NCBI GenBank assembly: GCA_937948705.1
Contig: CALECF010000123.1
Location: forward strand, 1 to 25,797
Direction: 5' to 3'
Length of the DNA stretch: 25,797 nucleotides
Origin: an uncultured Anaerosolibacter sp.
GTDB lineage: Bacteria > Bacillota_A > Clostridia > Peptostreptococcales > Thermotaleaceae
This document shows, piece by piece, positions 9,178 through 16,622 of the stretch. The notes under the pieces were generated by a model. It was not told the DNA's origin. It saw only the letters and a list, made by a program, of their open reading frames with translations, and did no database searches. Each line of letters opens with the position of its first letter. The stretch's first letter is position 1. Both the position numbers and the translations under genes were made by a program.

Positions 9178-10371
9178 ACTCCGTAATTTTTTAATTTTAC
9201 TAAGAATGGCATCTGCCAGGTCTATCTTGGACATCAAGTCATAATGCTCCTGATTACCCATTCGATCGATAATCGTTACGATGTTGGTGTCCGACTTAAA
9301 GCCAGCCCCTTCCTTTGTCAAATCATTGGCCACAATAAAGTCCAGTTGTTTTGCATCTACCTTGCGTTTCGCGTTGGAAATGAGATCTTGGGTTTCTGCT
9401 GCAAACCCTATTAGGATCTGTCCACTTTTCTTTCTTTGACCTAATTCCTTCAAGATATCTGGGTTTCTCGTCAGCTCTATGGCCCAGTCCCCATCACCTT
9501 TCTTAATCTTGTTCTCAGCAACAGCTTTCGGTCTATAGTCTGCCACCGCAGCAGATTTAATAAATACATCGGCCCAATCCAACTGACTCATCACTGCATC
9601 ATACATCTCATGGGTCGTGTTAATATCTATTCTCCTTACACCAGCAGGCGTTGGAAGATTTGTAGGTCCAGATATGAGGATGACTTCCGCCCCTCGACGG
9701 GCAGCCCTCTCTGCAATGGCATATCCCATTTTTCCAGTAGAATGATTGGTGATGTACCGAACAGGATCTATGGATTCTCTGGTTGGTCCGGCTGTTACCA
9801 CGAATCTTATACCCTTTAAATCATGGGACATATTCAGAGTTGCTAACACTTCTTCGACAATTGTCTCAGGATCAGCCAGCTTCCCTTTTCCATAATCTCC
9901 ACAAGCCAATCGTCCCGATATAGGCTCAATAAAACGATACCCTCGCCCTTCTAATTTTCGGATATTATCCTGCACGATAGGATTCTCGTACATATTCGTA
10001 TTCATTGCGGGCGCAATAAGCACAGGGGCTTTTGTTGCCATGACAGTTGTCGTAAGCATATCATCGGCGATGCCGTTGGCCATCTTACCAATGATATTGG
10101 CCGTTGCCGGTGCAATTAAAAACAAGTCCGCCTTCTGAGCAAGAGAAATATGCTCTACATCCCATGTTCTTGGTTCATCGAACATATCTGTCACTACATA
10201 ATTCTGGGACAAAGATTGGAAGGTCATTGGCTGAACAAACTCTTGGGCTGATTTCGTCATAATAACATTTACATTGATACAATGCTTTCGTAATCGGCTA
10301 ACAACATCCGCAGCTTTATAAACAGCAATACCGCCCGTTACACCTAGTACAATATTTTTATCTTTAAGCAT
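9169..10371 (-). CDS. coaBC: Bifunctional phosphopantothenoylcysteine decarboxylase / synthetase
   Basis: Catalyses two CoA-biosynthesis steps: CTP-dependent coupling of cysteine to 4'-phosphopantothenate (CoaB) and FMN-dependent decarboxylation to 4'-phosphopantetheine (CoaC). At 400 aa it is a full-length fusion. The N-terminal flavoprotein CoaC has GVTGGIAVYKA (10-20), the EHISLA histidine (H74), PAMNTNMY (N124) and ACGDYGKG with the active-site cysteine C157. The CoaB half starts near 187 (RFVVTAGPTRESIDPVRYITNHSTGKMG), with AAVADYRPK near 275. It is last in the yicC-remA-gmk-rpoZ transcript; the gap from rpoZ is 11 bp with a GAGGTG ribosome site. Confidence 0.98.
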   Translation of the reverse strand: MLKDKNIVLGVTGGIAVYKAADVVSRLRKHCINVNVIMTKSAQEFVQPMTFQSLSQNYVVTDMFDEPRTWDVEHISLAQKADLFLIAPATANIIGKMANGIADDMLTTTVMATKAPVLIAPAMNTNMYENPIVQDNIRKLEGRGYRFIEPISGRLACGDYGKGKLADPETIVEEVLATLNMSHDLKGIRFVVTAGPTRESIDPVRYITNHSTGKMGYAIAERAARRGAEVILISGPTNLPTPAGVRRIDINTTHEMYDAVMSQLDWADVFIKSAAVADYRPKAVAENKIKKGDGDWAIELTRNPDILKELGQRKKSGQILIGFAAETQDLISNAKRKVDAKQLDFIVANDLTKEGAGFKSDTNIVTIIDRMGNQEHYDLMSKIDLADAILSKIKKLRSKE

Positions 10372-10382
10372 TTTGCACCTCT

Positions 10383-10586
10383 TTATTTTTCTAATTCAGG
10401 TCTTATGAAGTCAATCTTATCATTGGCAATTTCATGGGTAGCGACTGTCACTGGCTTCATAAGTTGCCCCTTTGTCAATTTTTCGCCAGCATCAATGATT
10501 TCCCTAGCTCTTTTTGAAGCTACTACTACCAAGGTATATCGACTATCTACCTTTTCTAATAAGTGATTAATTGATGGATCTAACAT
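10383..10586 (-). CDS. rpoZ: RNA polymerase omega subunit
   Basis: Small subunit (67 aa) that chaperones the beta-prime subunit into RNA polymerase. The conserved core SRYTLVVVASKRAREI (about residues 16-31) and a KPVTVATHEIANDKI stretch are present. Its ATG overlaps the gmk stop codon by one base (TAATG), and its ribosome site AAGGAGG lies within the last codons of gmk, so the two are translationally coupled. The gmk-rpoZ pairing is usual in bacteria. Confidence 0.96.
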   Translation of the reverse strand: MLDPSINHLLEKVDSRYTLVVVASKRAREIIDAGEKLTKGQLMKPVTVATHEIANDKIDFIRPELEK

Positions 10587-11200
10587 TATATCTCCTCCTT
10601 AAATTTCGCTATAAATGAATCAATATCTTCTGTGACCCTACACTTTTCAGCCTTAATGATAGCTTTTACCTTTTCAACAGCCGTGTCTACATCATCATTA
10701 ATGACACAGTAGTCATATTTTTTCGCATAGCTTATTTCTTCGTATGCGCTTGTGAAGCGCTGCTCAATAGCAGCCTCAGTTTCTGTTCCCCTGGTAATAA
10801 TTCTCTGTTTAAGTTCTTTCATAGATGGAGGCAAAATAAATATGAATACCCCGTGGGGGTATTTATCCTTAATTTGAAGGGCTCCTTGAATATCAATCTC
10901 TAATAAAACACTTTTTCCCTGCTGGTTTTTTTCATGTACATATTTTTTAGGTGTGCCATAATAATTTCCGTAAACATTAGCATACTCTAAAAATTCGTCC
11001 TTGACAATAAGATCTTCAAATTCATCCTTACTTAGAAAATAATAGTTTTTCCCTTCGACCTCACCTACTCTAGGTCCCCTGGTGGTAGCGGACACAGAAA
11101 GCATCACTTCCGGCTCGACCCGTAATAACTGTTTACATATTGTGCCCTTTCCTGCCCCTGATGGGCCTGAAACAACAATCAGTAATCCTTTGTTCATCAT
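10586..11200 (-). CDS. gmk: Guanylate kinase
   Basis: Phosphorylates GMP to GDP with ATP. At 204 aa it is full length. It has the P-loop GPSGAGKGT (12-20), the GMP-binding segment TTRGPRVGEVEGKNYYFLSKDEF, the LEIDIQGALQIK motif and the lid region RIITRGTETEAAIEQRF. Two adjacent ATG codons (11200 and 11197) follow an AAGGAG site; either could be used. It lies between remA and rpoZ, the standard Firmicute order. Confidence 0.98.
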   Translation of the reverse strand: MMNKGLLIVVSGPSGAGKGTICKQLLRVEPEVMLSVSATTRGPRVGEVEGKNYYFLSKDEFEDLIVKDEFLEYANVYGNYYGTPKKYVHEKNQQGKSVLLEIDIQGALQIKDKYPHGVFIFILPPSMKELKQRIITRGTETEAAIEQRFTSAYEEISYAKKYDYCVINDDVDTAVEKVKAIIKAEKCRVTEDIDSFIAKFKEEI

Positions 11201-11214
11201 AGATTCTCCTTCTA

Positions 11215-11502
11215 CTACTCATTCTTCAAACAGTTTTCTGAGATTTCCTTTCCCACATCATCCTTTGCCGTCAATCGATGGGCAACAGTTTCTGGCTGGA
11301 CTGCAGATAAAATAATATGATCACTGTCAGTAATAATCACTGCACGGGTTCTTCTTCCGTAGGTTGCATCAATTAACATACCGCGATCCCTTGCTTCTTG
11401 AATAATTCTTTTTATCGGCGCTGATTCTGGACTTACGATTGCCACCAAACGATTGGCAGACACAATATTTCCAAATCCTATATTAATTAACTTTATGCTC
11501 AT
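11215..11502 (-). CDS. remA: RemA family regulator (DUF370)
   Basis: RemA-type DNA-binding protein (95 aa). In Bacillus subtilis RemA activates biofilm-matrix and osmoprotection genes; the Clostridial targets are not known to me. The diagnostic N-terminus ([29 protein letters not shown]) and the central [33 protein letters not shown] are clear. The C-terminal tail is slightly longer than the shortest family members. It lies 10 bp after yicC and 14 bp before gmk in the conserved yicC-remA-gmk-rpoZ order. Confidence 0.95.
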   Translation of the reverse strand: MSIKLINIGFGNIVSANRLVAIVSPESAPIKRIIQEARDRGMLIDATYGRRTRAVIITDSDHIILSAVQPETVAHRLTAKDDVGKEISENCLKNE

Positions 11503-11512
11503 CTTCTACCCC

Positions 11513-12394
11513 CTACTCAATGTTTTGAACCTGTTCTCTAATCTTTTCAAGCTCGCTCTTTATCTCAACTACATAATTAACGATTTCTAAATTGCTTGAT
11601 TTTGAGCCGATTGTATTGATTTCCCGATTCATCTCCTGGATTAAAAAATCCAGTTTTCGACCTATCGGTTGATGCTCTTTAAGAGACTTCTTCAGCTGCT
11701 CAAAATGGCTGTAAAGCCGAACAATCTCTTCTGCAATGCTGCTTTTATCTGCAAATATAGCGATCTCCATACTTAGACGGCCATCATCGATTTGTATGGT
11801 ATCTTCTAACATCTCATTGATTCGATCCCTTAGCTTATTTTTATACTCTTGAATAATCTCAGGATTCTTCTTTTCAATGGTTCTCATAATATTCCCTATG
11901 TAATCACATCTACCTACTATGTCCTCTGCCAGTTTTTCTCCCTCAGCAAGTCGCATCTCCATCAGCATTTCTATGGCTTTGGTAACTGCACTTTTTAAAC
12001 ACTGCCAAATTTCATCCTCATCTTCTTCCCTAGACTCAATAATAAACACATCTGGAAATTTGGACAATATAGAAACAGATATATCGTCTTTTACATCAAA
12101 ACTCTCTCTAATTTCATGCAGACACTGATAGTATTGATTCGCTAAGGAGCGATTTAAGGATATCTTTGCATCTCCCTCGCCCAGACTTTCTAAGGATATA
12201 TAAATCTCAACTCTGCCTCTTTTCACTACGTTTTTAATCATGTCTTTAATTTTTTCTTCTAAATAGGTTAAACGCTTTGGCATTCGTACAACAATATCAT
12301 TATATCGATGATTAACGGATTTGATCTCTACAGTAAATTGTCTTCCTGCATCTTGTGCTTCACCTCTTCCAAATCCGGTCATACTCTTAATCAT
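11513..12394 (-). CDS. YicC/YloC family endoribonuclease
   Basis: Member of the YicC/YloC family, described elsewhere as an endoribonuclease acting on RNA substrates; biological role still loosely defined. At 293 aa it is full length. The N-terminal signature MIKSMTGFGRGE and EIKSVNHRYNDIVVRMP, and the C-terminal DUF1732 signature GRKLDFLIQEMNREINTIGSKS, are both intact. The middle is rich in charged helical sequence. First gene of the operon reaching to coaBC; divergent from rqcH across a very AT-rich 262-bp gap. Confidence 0.95.
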   Translation of the reverse strand: MIKSMTGFGRGEAQDAGRQFTVEIKSVNHRYNDIVVRMPKRLTYLEEKIKDMIKNVVKRGRVEIYISLESLGEGDAKISLNRSLANQYYQCLHEIRESFDVKDDISVSILSKFPDVFIIESREEDEDEIWQCLKSAVTKAIEMLMEMRLAEGEKLAEDIVGRCDYIGNIMRTIEKKNPEIIQEYKNKLRDRINEMLEDTIQIDDGRLSMEIAIFADKSSIAEEIVRLYSHFEQLKKSLKEHQPIGRKLDFLIQEMNREINTIGSKSSNLEIVNYVVEIKSELEKIREQVQNIE

Positions 12395-12467
12395 TCTTAT
12401 TCATCCTTCCATTATATATTTAAACTGAACATCCCATTCAATCATTTCGGAATCTTTTCCTGAAAAT

Positions 12468-12476
12468 AGTATATCA
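12468..12476 (-). promoter_or_regulatory. Putative extended -10 promoter for yicC operon
   Basis: The minus strand reads TGATATACT, a near-consensus -10 (TATACT, 12468-12473) with a TGN extension, about 75 bp before the yicC start. No convincing -35. The surrounding gap (12395-12656) is extremely AT-rich and offers several TATAAT-like words, so the exact promoter is uncertain. Confidence 0.45.
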
Positions 12477-12611
12477 TAGCTTATAATTATATCATTTTTA
12501 TTAACAAAAAATAAGATATATAAACTATTTTGCAATTAATATTTTTATCAATACATTTTTTATATAACTTCGAGATGAATCTTTAGGATACTTTTAATTA
12601 TTTAGAAATAG

Positions 12612-12620
12612 TGTTATACT
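12612..12620 (+). promoter_or_regulatory. Extended -10 promoter for rqcH
   Basis: TGTTATACT, a -10 TATACT at 12615-12620 with a TGN extension, lies 36 bp before the rqcH ATG. Only a weak -35 (TTTTAA at 12592-12597) sits at 17-bp spacing. A GGAGGA ribosome site follows at 12645-12650. Confidence 0.55.
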
Positions 12621-12656
12621 CTACAAATGAAAACACAATAGTTTGGAGGAATTATT

Positions 12657-14441
12657 ATGCCACTGGATGGACTGGTCGTTTCGGCAATCGTTGAAGAACT
12701 AAATCACAAAATATGCCACGGAAAAATCGAGAAGGTATATCAGCCTGAGGATGACGAAATAAATCTACTTATTCGCTGTATGGGAAAAAACTACCGATTG
12801 ATTGCATCGGCAAGTAGTCACAACCCAAGAGTTCATATTACCACGATCAACAAACAAAACCCCGCTTCCCCCCCTATGTTCTGTATGCTTATGCGAAAGC
12901 ACTTGCAGGGAGGCAAGATTATAGCCATCGAGCAAAAGGATTTTGAAAGAATTATTACCATTGATATAGAAAACTATGACGAATTAGGTTCTTTAACCAT
13001 TAAGCAGTTAATGATTGAAATCATGGGGAAACATAGCAATATTATCCTACTTGATAAAGCTCAAAATAAAATTTTAGATAGTGTCAAACGTATCTCCGGT
13101 GATCTCAATCGGTATAGGGAAATTCTTCCTGGGAAAGCCTATATTAGTCCTCCCGATCAAGGAAAAATAAATCCCCTATTATTGGATAAGGATGGTTTCA
13201 TTACCCTACTTCAGGATCATACCCTGGGTACAGCCTTATACAAAGCCCTATATACATCCTTACAGGGTATCAGCCCCATAACAGCCATGGAGATCTGTAG
13301 GAGAGCTGAAATAGATGAGGATATGGCGCTGGTCAATATGGCATCAGATACCTATGATGCCCTTTGGTATGCATTTGACCAAATCATGCAATATATTAAG
13401 CACAAAAATTATAGTCCTAATATGATTAGAGCGAAAGTGGACCATCATGTTATAGATTTTTCTTCAATCTTACTGAAGCACTACCAACATCTATATGATG
13501 TACTAGCCTTTGACTCCATTAGTCATGTCCTCGAAGAATATTATTTCCATAGGGATTTACAAGAGAGGCTCAAGCAAAAATCTGTGGACCTTAGAAAATT
13601 TATACAACAGTCCTTAGATAAGCTCTATAAGAAGCTTCAGAATTTAAGAGAAGACCTAATGAATGCTGAAAAATCAGAAGACTATCGAATTTTTGGTGAA
13701 TTACTCACGGCAAATCTTCACTTCATTAAAAAAGGTGCTACAGAGGCAGAGATCGTGAACTATTACGATGAACAAGGGAATACCATTCTTATACCATTAG
13801 ATTCTCACCTCTCTCCATCTCAAAATGCACAACGCTATTTTAAGCGATATGGAAAATCTAAGACAGCTGTAAAAAAAATTCACGTTCAACTGCAAGAAGC
13901 CCAAAGCGAAATAGAGTATTTTGAGAATATAATAGTGTATATAGAAAATGCCACAGACATACAAGACCTTGAAGATGTCAGAAGTGAGCTTATTGATGAA
14001 GGCTATTTGAAAAAACGCAAGGAAAAAACTCAAAAAAACAAAGGCCGCAGCAAGCCTTTATCCTTTATATCTTCTGATGGCTTCGAAGTTCTTGTAGGTA
14101 AAAATAATAAACAGAATGATGAATTAACGCTGAAGATCGCATCAAAAAAAGACCTATGGTTTCATACCAAAGATATACCAGGATCTCATGTAATTGTAAT
14201 TAGTAGAAATATTGAAGTTCCCGAAAAGACAATTCTCGAAGCAGCTACCTTAGCTGCGTTTCATAGTAAGGGTAAACTATCTCAAAACGTACCGGTTGAT
14301 TATACAGAGGTTAGAAACGTTAAAAAGCCGAGCGGTGCTAAACCTGGCATGGTTATTTATGAAAGTCATAGAACCATCTACGTAACGCCTGGAAACGATA
14401 TGATTGAACAGCTAGAAAAAAACAGGGCTGAGTCTAATTAG
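12657..14441 (+). CDS. rqcH: RqcH / NFACT-family ribosome quality-control protein (FbpA-like)
   Basis: Bacterial Rqc2/NEMF homologue: binds the tRNA-blocked 50S subunit after ribosome splitting and recruits alanyl-tRNA to add C-terminal Ala tails that mark stalled chains for decay. At 594 aa it is full length. The NFACT-N domain starts MPLDGLVVSAIVEEL and includes PPMFCMLMRKHLQGG. A long coiled-coil arm covers roughly 300-440. The C-terminal NFACT-R domain (about 470-560) shows SSDGFEVLVGKNNKQND, KDLWFHTKDIPGSHVI and the AAFHSKGK motif. Residues 97-98 are E-R, where characterised homologues have D-R. Older annotation calls this family fibronectin-binding protein. It is the only plus-strand gene, with a GGAGGA site 6 nt from the ATG. 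Confidence 0.95.
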   Translation: MPLDGLVVSAIVEELNHKICHGKIEKVYQPEDDEINLLIRCMGKNYRLIASASSHNPRVHITTINKQNPASPPMFCMLMRKHLQGGKIIAIEQKDFERIITIDIENYDELGSLTIKQLMIEIMGKHSNIILLDKAQNKILDSVKRISGDLNRYREILPGKAYISPPDQGKINPLLLDKDGFITLLQDHTLGTALYKALYTSLQGISPITAMEICRRAEIDEDMALVNMASDTYDALWYAFDQIMQYIKHKNYSPNMIRAKVDHHVIDFSSILLKHYQHLYDVLAFDSISHVLEEYYFHRDLQERLKQKSVDLRKFIQQSLDKLYKKLQNLREDLMNAEKSEDYRIFGELLTANLHFIKKGATEAEIVNYYDEQGNTILIPLDSHLSPSQNAQRYFKRYGKSKTAVKKIHVQLQEAQSEIEYFENIIVYIENATDIQDLEDVRSELIDEGYLKKRKEKTQKNKGRSKPLSFISSDGFEVLVGKNNKQNDELTLKIASKKDLWFHTKDIPGSHVIVISRNIEVPEKTILEAATLAAFHSKGKLSQNVPVDYTEVRNVKKPSGAKPGMVIYESHRTIYVTPGNDMIEQLEKNRAESN

Positions 14442-14458
14442 ACTCAGCCCTGTTTTTT
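14416..14458. terminator. Bidirectional terminator between convergent rqcH and uraA
   Basis: A perfect 14-bp stem (arms 14421-14434 and 14441-14454) around a TAATTA loop, flanked by an A-run on the left and a T-run on the right, so it reads as an intrinsic terminator on both strands. The rqcH stop codon TAG lies across the loop and right arm. The uraA stop is 20 bp to the right. Confidence 0.95.
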
Positions 14459-14473
14459 ATAGTCAGTAGATCT

Positions 14474-15721
14474 TTACTTTTGTGTTGGAAGCAATTTGTT
14501 AGATACTATTCCAACAATAGCTGCCAAACTGAGACCCGTTAACTGAATACCTTCAGTGATTTTAATCCCTGCTGGTACATCTGTAACCACTGTTGTTCCG
14601 ATACCTAACACCAAAATTAATGATGCTATGATCAGATTTCGATTGTCTGTAAAGTCTACGCTTCCCTCTGCTACTGTTCTCATCCCGATACTAGCAATCA
14701 TACCGAATAGAATTAAGCTAATTCCGCCCATTACTGCGGTAGGTATCGTTTGAATCATCGCACCAAACTTTCCAATGAAACTTAGTACAATTGCAATACA
14801 AGCTGCGATTCTCAATATAGATGGGTCATATACCTTTGTTACTGCCAATACACCCGTATTTTCTCCATAGGTCGTATTTGCTGGTCCGCCAATCATTCCA
14901 GCGAACAGTGTAGCTAGGCCATCTCCCAATAATGTTCTGTGTAAACCAGGATCCTTGAAAAAGTCTTTGCCAACAACAGCACCGTTCGTCGTAATATCCC
15001 CTACATGCTCCATAAATACTACAGCTACAATTGGTGCGATGACTGCAATCGCTCCTAGACTAAATTTTGGTAAGGTTATTTGTGGTACTTGAATAATAGA
15101 TGCCTGTTGTATTGTACTCATATCTACCAAACCAAGGAAACTTGCTACGATATATCCTACAATTACACCAGAGAGTATCGGAAGCAGTTTGAAAAATCCT
15201 TTGGAAAAGATAGACACGGCCATTACGGTTAGAACTACGATAATTGCCACGCCCCAATGGCTTGACGCCATTCGGATAGCCACTGGACTTAAATTTAAGC
15301 CGATGACTATAATCATTGGGCCTGTTACGACTGGAGGTAAAAAACTCTTAATCCTTTCAACACCAAATATTTTGACGATGGCTGAGAGCATCATATATAA
15401 CAACCCTGCAACAACGATGCCGCCCTGGGCATATTCAAGACCTCCATAGGCCTTATTTACTAACTGAATAACAGGAATAAATGCAAAGCTTGAACCTAAG
15501 AATACTGGTACTTTCCCTTTTGTTGTATAGTGAAAGATCAAGGTGCCGCAGCCTGCTGATAAAAGGGCTACCGCTGGATTTAAACCTGTCAAAAGTGGAA
15601 CCAATACTGTAGCACCAAACATAGCCAATACATGTTGAAGACCTAAAATCAATTTCTTTTCGAGACGTACACCTTCAAATTCATTGCTCTTTGAATTAAT
15701 CTTTACCACTGTTTCTGCCAT
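14474..15721 (-). CDS. uraA: Uracil permease, NCS2 family
   Basis: Proton-coupled uracil importer of the inner membrane (415 aa, normal for UraA/PyrP). Roughly 12-14 hydrophobic segments. Family marks are the QHVLAMFGATVLVPLLTGL opening near residue 29, the substrate-site region FMEHVGDITTNGAVVGKDF with its conserved Glu, and GGPANTTYGENTGVLAVTKVYD. It follows pyrR by 109 bp, and that gap contains a PyrR-binding RNA element ending in a hairpin that covers the AAGGAGG ribosome site. This strongly supports uracil rather than xanthine/urate as substrate. Confidence 0.96.
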   Translation of the reverse strand: MAETVVKINSKSNEFEGVRLEKKLILGLQHVLAMFGATVLVPLLTGLNPAVALLSAGCGTLIFHYTTKGKVPVFLGSSFAFIPVIQLVNKAYGGLEYAQGGIVVAGLLYMMLSAIVKIFGVERIKSFLPPVVTGPMIIVIGLNLSPVAIRMASSHWGVAIIVVLTVMAVSIFSKGFFKLLPILSGVIVGYIVASFLGLVDMSTIQQASIIQVPQITLPKFSLGAIAVIAPIVAVVFMEHVGDITTNGAVVGKDFFKDPGLHRTLLGDGLATLFAGMIGGPANTTYGENTGVLAVTKVYDPSILRIAACIAIVLSFIGKFGAMIQTIPTAVMGGISLILFGMIASIGMRTVAEGSVDFTDNRNLIIASLILVLGIGTTVVTDVPAGIKITEGIQLTGLSLAAIVGIVSNKLLPTQK

Positions 15722-15811
15722 AAAAATACCTCCTTGAATTTAGATTTAAGGAGGGAGATATGCTTCCATGATCTCCCTTTTCAGCCTCGCTGGACCGATT
15801 TAAAAGGTTAA
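15722..15811 (-). promoter_or_regulatory. PyrR-binding RNA switch in front of uraA
   Basis: The RNA (minus strand) has a PyrR-box, GGTCCAGCGAGGCTGA (15781-15796), matching the Bacillus PyrR loop consensus (UCCNGNGAGGYU). It is held by an outer CCTTTT/AAAAGG stem (15802-15807 with 15776-15781). Next comes GGGAGAT/ATCTCCC (15771-15777 with 15753-15759), then CCTCCTT/AAGGAGG (15748-15754 with 15729-15735). Neighbouring helices share two bases each, so they compete. The last stem contains the uraA Shine-Dalgarno and is followed by TATTTTT, so it may block ribosome binding, terminate transcription, or both. PyrR bound to UMP would favour the first and third helices, giving the off state. Confidence 0.8.
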
Positions 15812-15830
15812 AGGGTCTAAAATTCACTTC

Positions 15831-16397
<567 letters not shown>

Positions 16398-16410
16398 TCA
16401 ATTTGTTTCC

Positions 16411-16443
16411 CTAGGAAACCCTCGGCTTTCTTCGAAGGCTAGC
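16411..16443. repeat. Degenerate hairpin repeat, copy 1 (in pyrR leader)
   Basis: This 33-bp block shares with 25684-25716 the words CTAGGAAACCC, TTTC, TTCGA and a terminal AGC in the same order and orientation. In this copy the central hairpin has decayed (one mismatch and one wobble). A perfect GTTTCC-CTA-GGAAAC hairpin overlaps its left end (16405-16419). The block sits between the attenuator terminator and the pyrR ribosome site, where it would be transcribed as untranslated leader. Confidence 0.55.
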
Positions 16444-16474
16444 TATTATCTAGTCGCAAATTTTCTAAACATAC

Positions 16475-16503
16475 AAAAAACTTCTTACCTAAAGGCAAGA
16501 AGT
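16475..16503 (-). terminator. Attenuator terminator of pyrR leader
   Basis: Stem of 10 bp (arms 16494-16503 and 16480-16489, one G-U pair) with a 4-nt loop, followed on the minus strand by TTTTTT. It lies about 110 bp before the pyrR start, so it is a conditional terminator rather than an end-of-gene one. Confidence 0.9.
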
Positions 16504-16577
16504 CATCTACATGAATTAATTACACATTCACAAGCTCATCGTAGAATCCTTATTGCCTCACGGGGCAAATTTAAAGG
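16480..16577 (-). promoter_or_regulatory. PyrR attenuator (anti-antiterminator / antiterminator) of pyrR
   Basis: On the minus strand the loop CCCCGTGAGGCA fits the PyrR consensus (UCCNGNGAGGYU) apart from its first and last bases. It is held by TTGCC/GGCAA (16553-16568) and an outer CCTT/AAGG stem (16548-16551 with 16574-16577), the two-stem bulged form PyrR recognises. The 3' half, GAGGCAATAAG, is also complementary to CTTCTTGCCTT in the terminator's 5' arm, giving the antiterminator. PyrR with UMP holds the first structure, the antiterminator cannot form, and transcription stops at 16475-16503. Confidence 0.88.
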
Positions 16578-16593
16578 TATTTATTTCTATACT

Positions 16594-16622
16594 AGATTAG
16601 CATATTATTTTACCTTTGTCTA
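16594..16622 (-). promoter_or_regulatory. Putative promoter for pyrR-uraA
   Basis: TAGACA (16617-16622), 17 bp, then TAATCT (16594-16599) with a TGC extension on the minus strand. The -35 overlaps the final codons of the RluD-family gene. Transcription would start near 16587, placing the PyrR loop within the first 40 nt of the leader. The -10 is weak, and read-through from lspA-rluD is also possible because no terminator separates them. Confidence 0.45.

Noticed and set aside
12395..12656. Possible small RNA or origin-like element in the AT-rich gap between yicC and rqcH
   Set aside because: Only promoter-like words and low-complexity AT sequence were seen; no DnaA-box cluster, iterons or terminator pair.
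12945..12950. rqcH as a fibronectin-binding adhesin
   Set aside because: The NFACT-N, coiled-coil and NFACT-R layout, with no signal peptide or wall anchor, fits a cytosolic ribosome quality-control factor.
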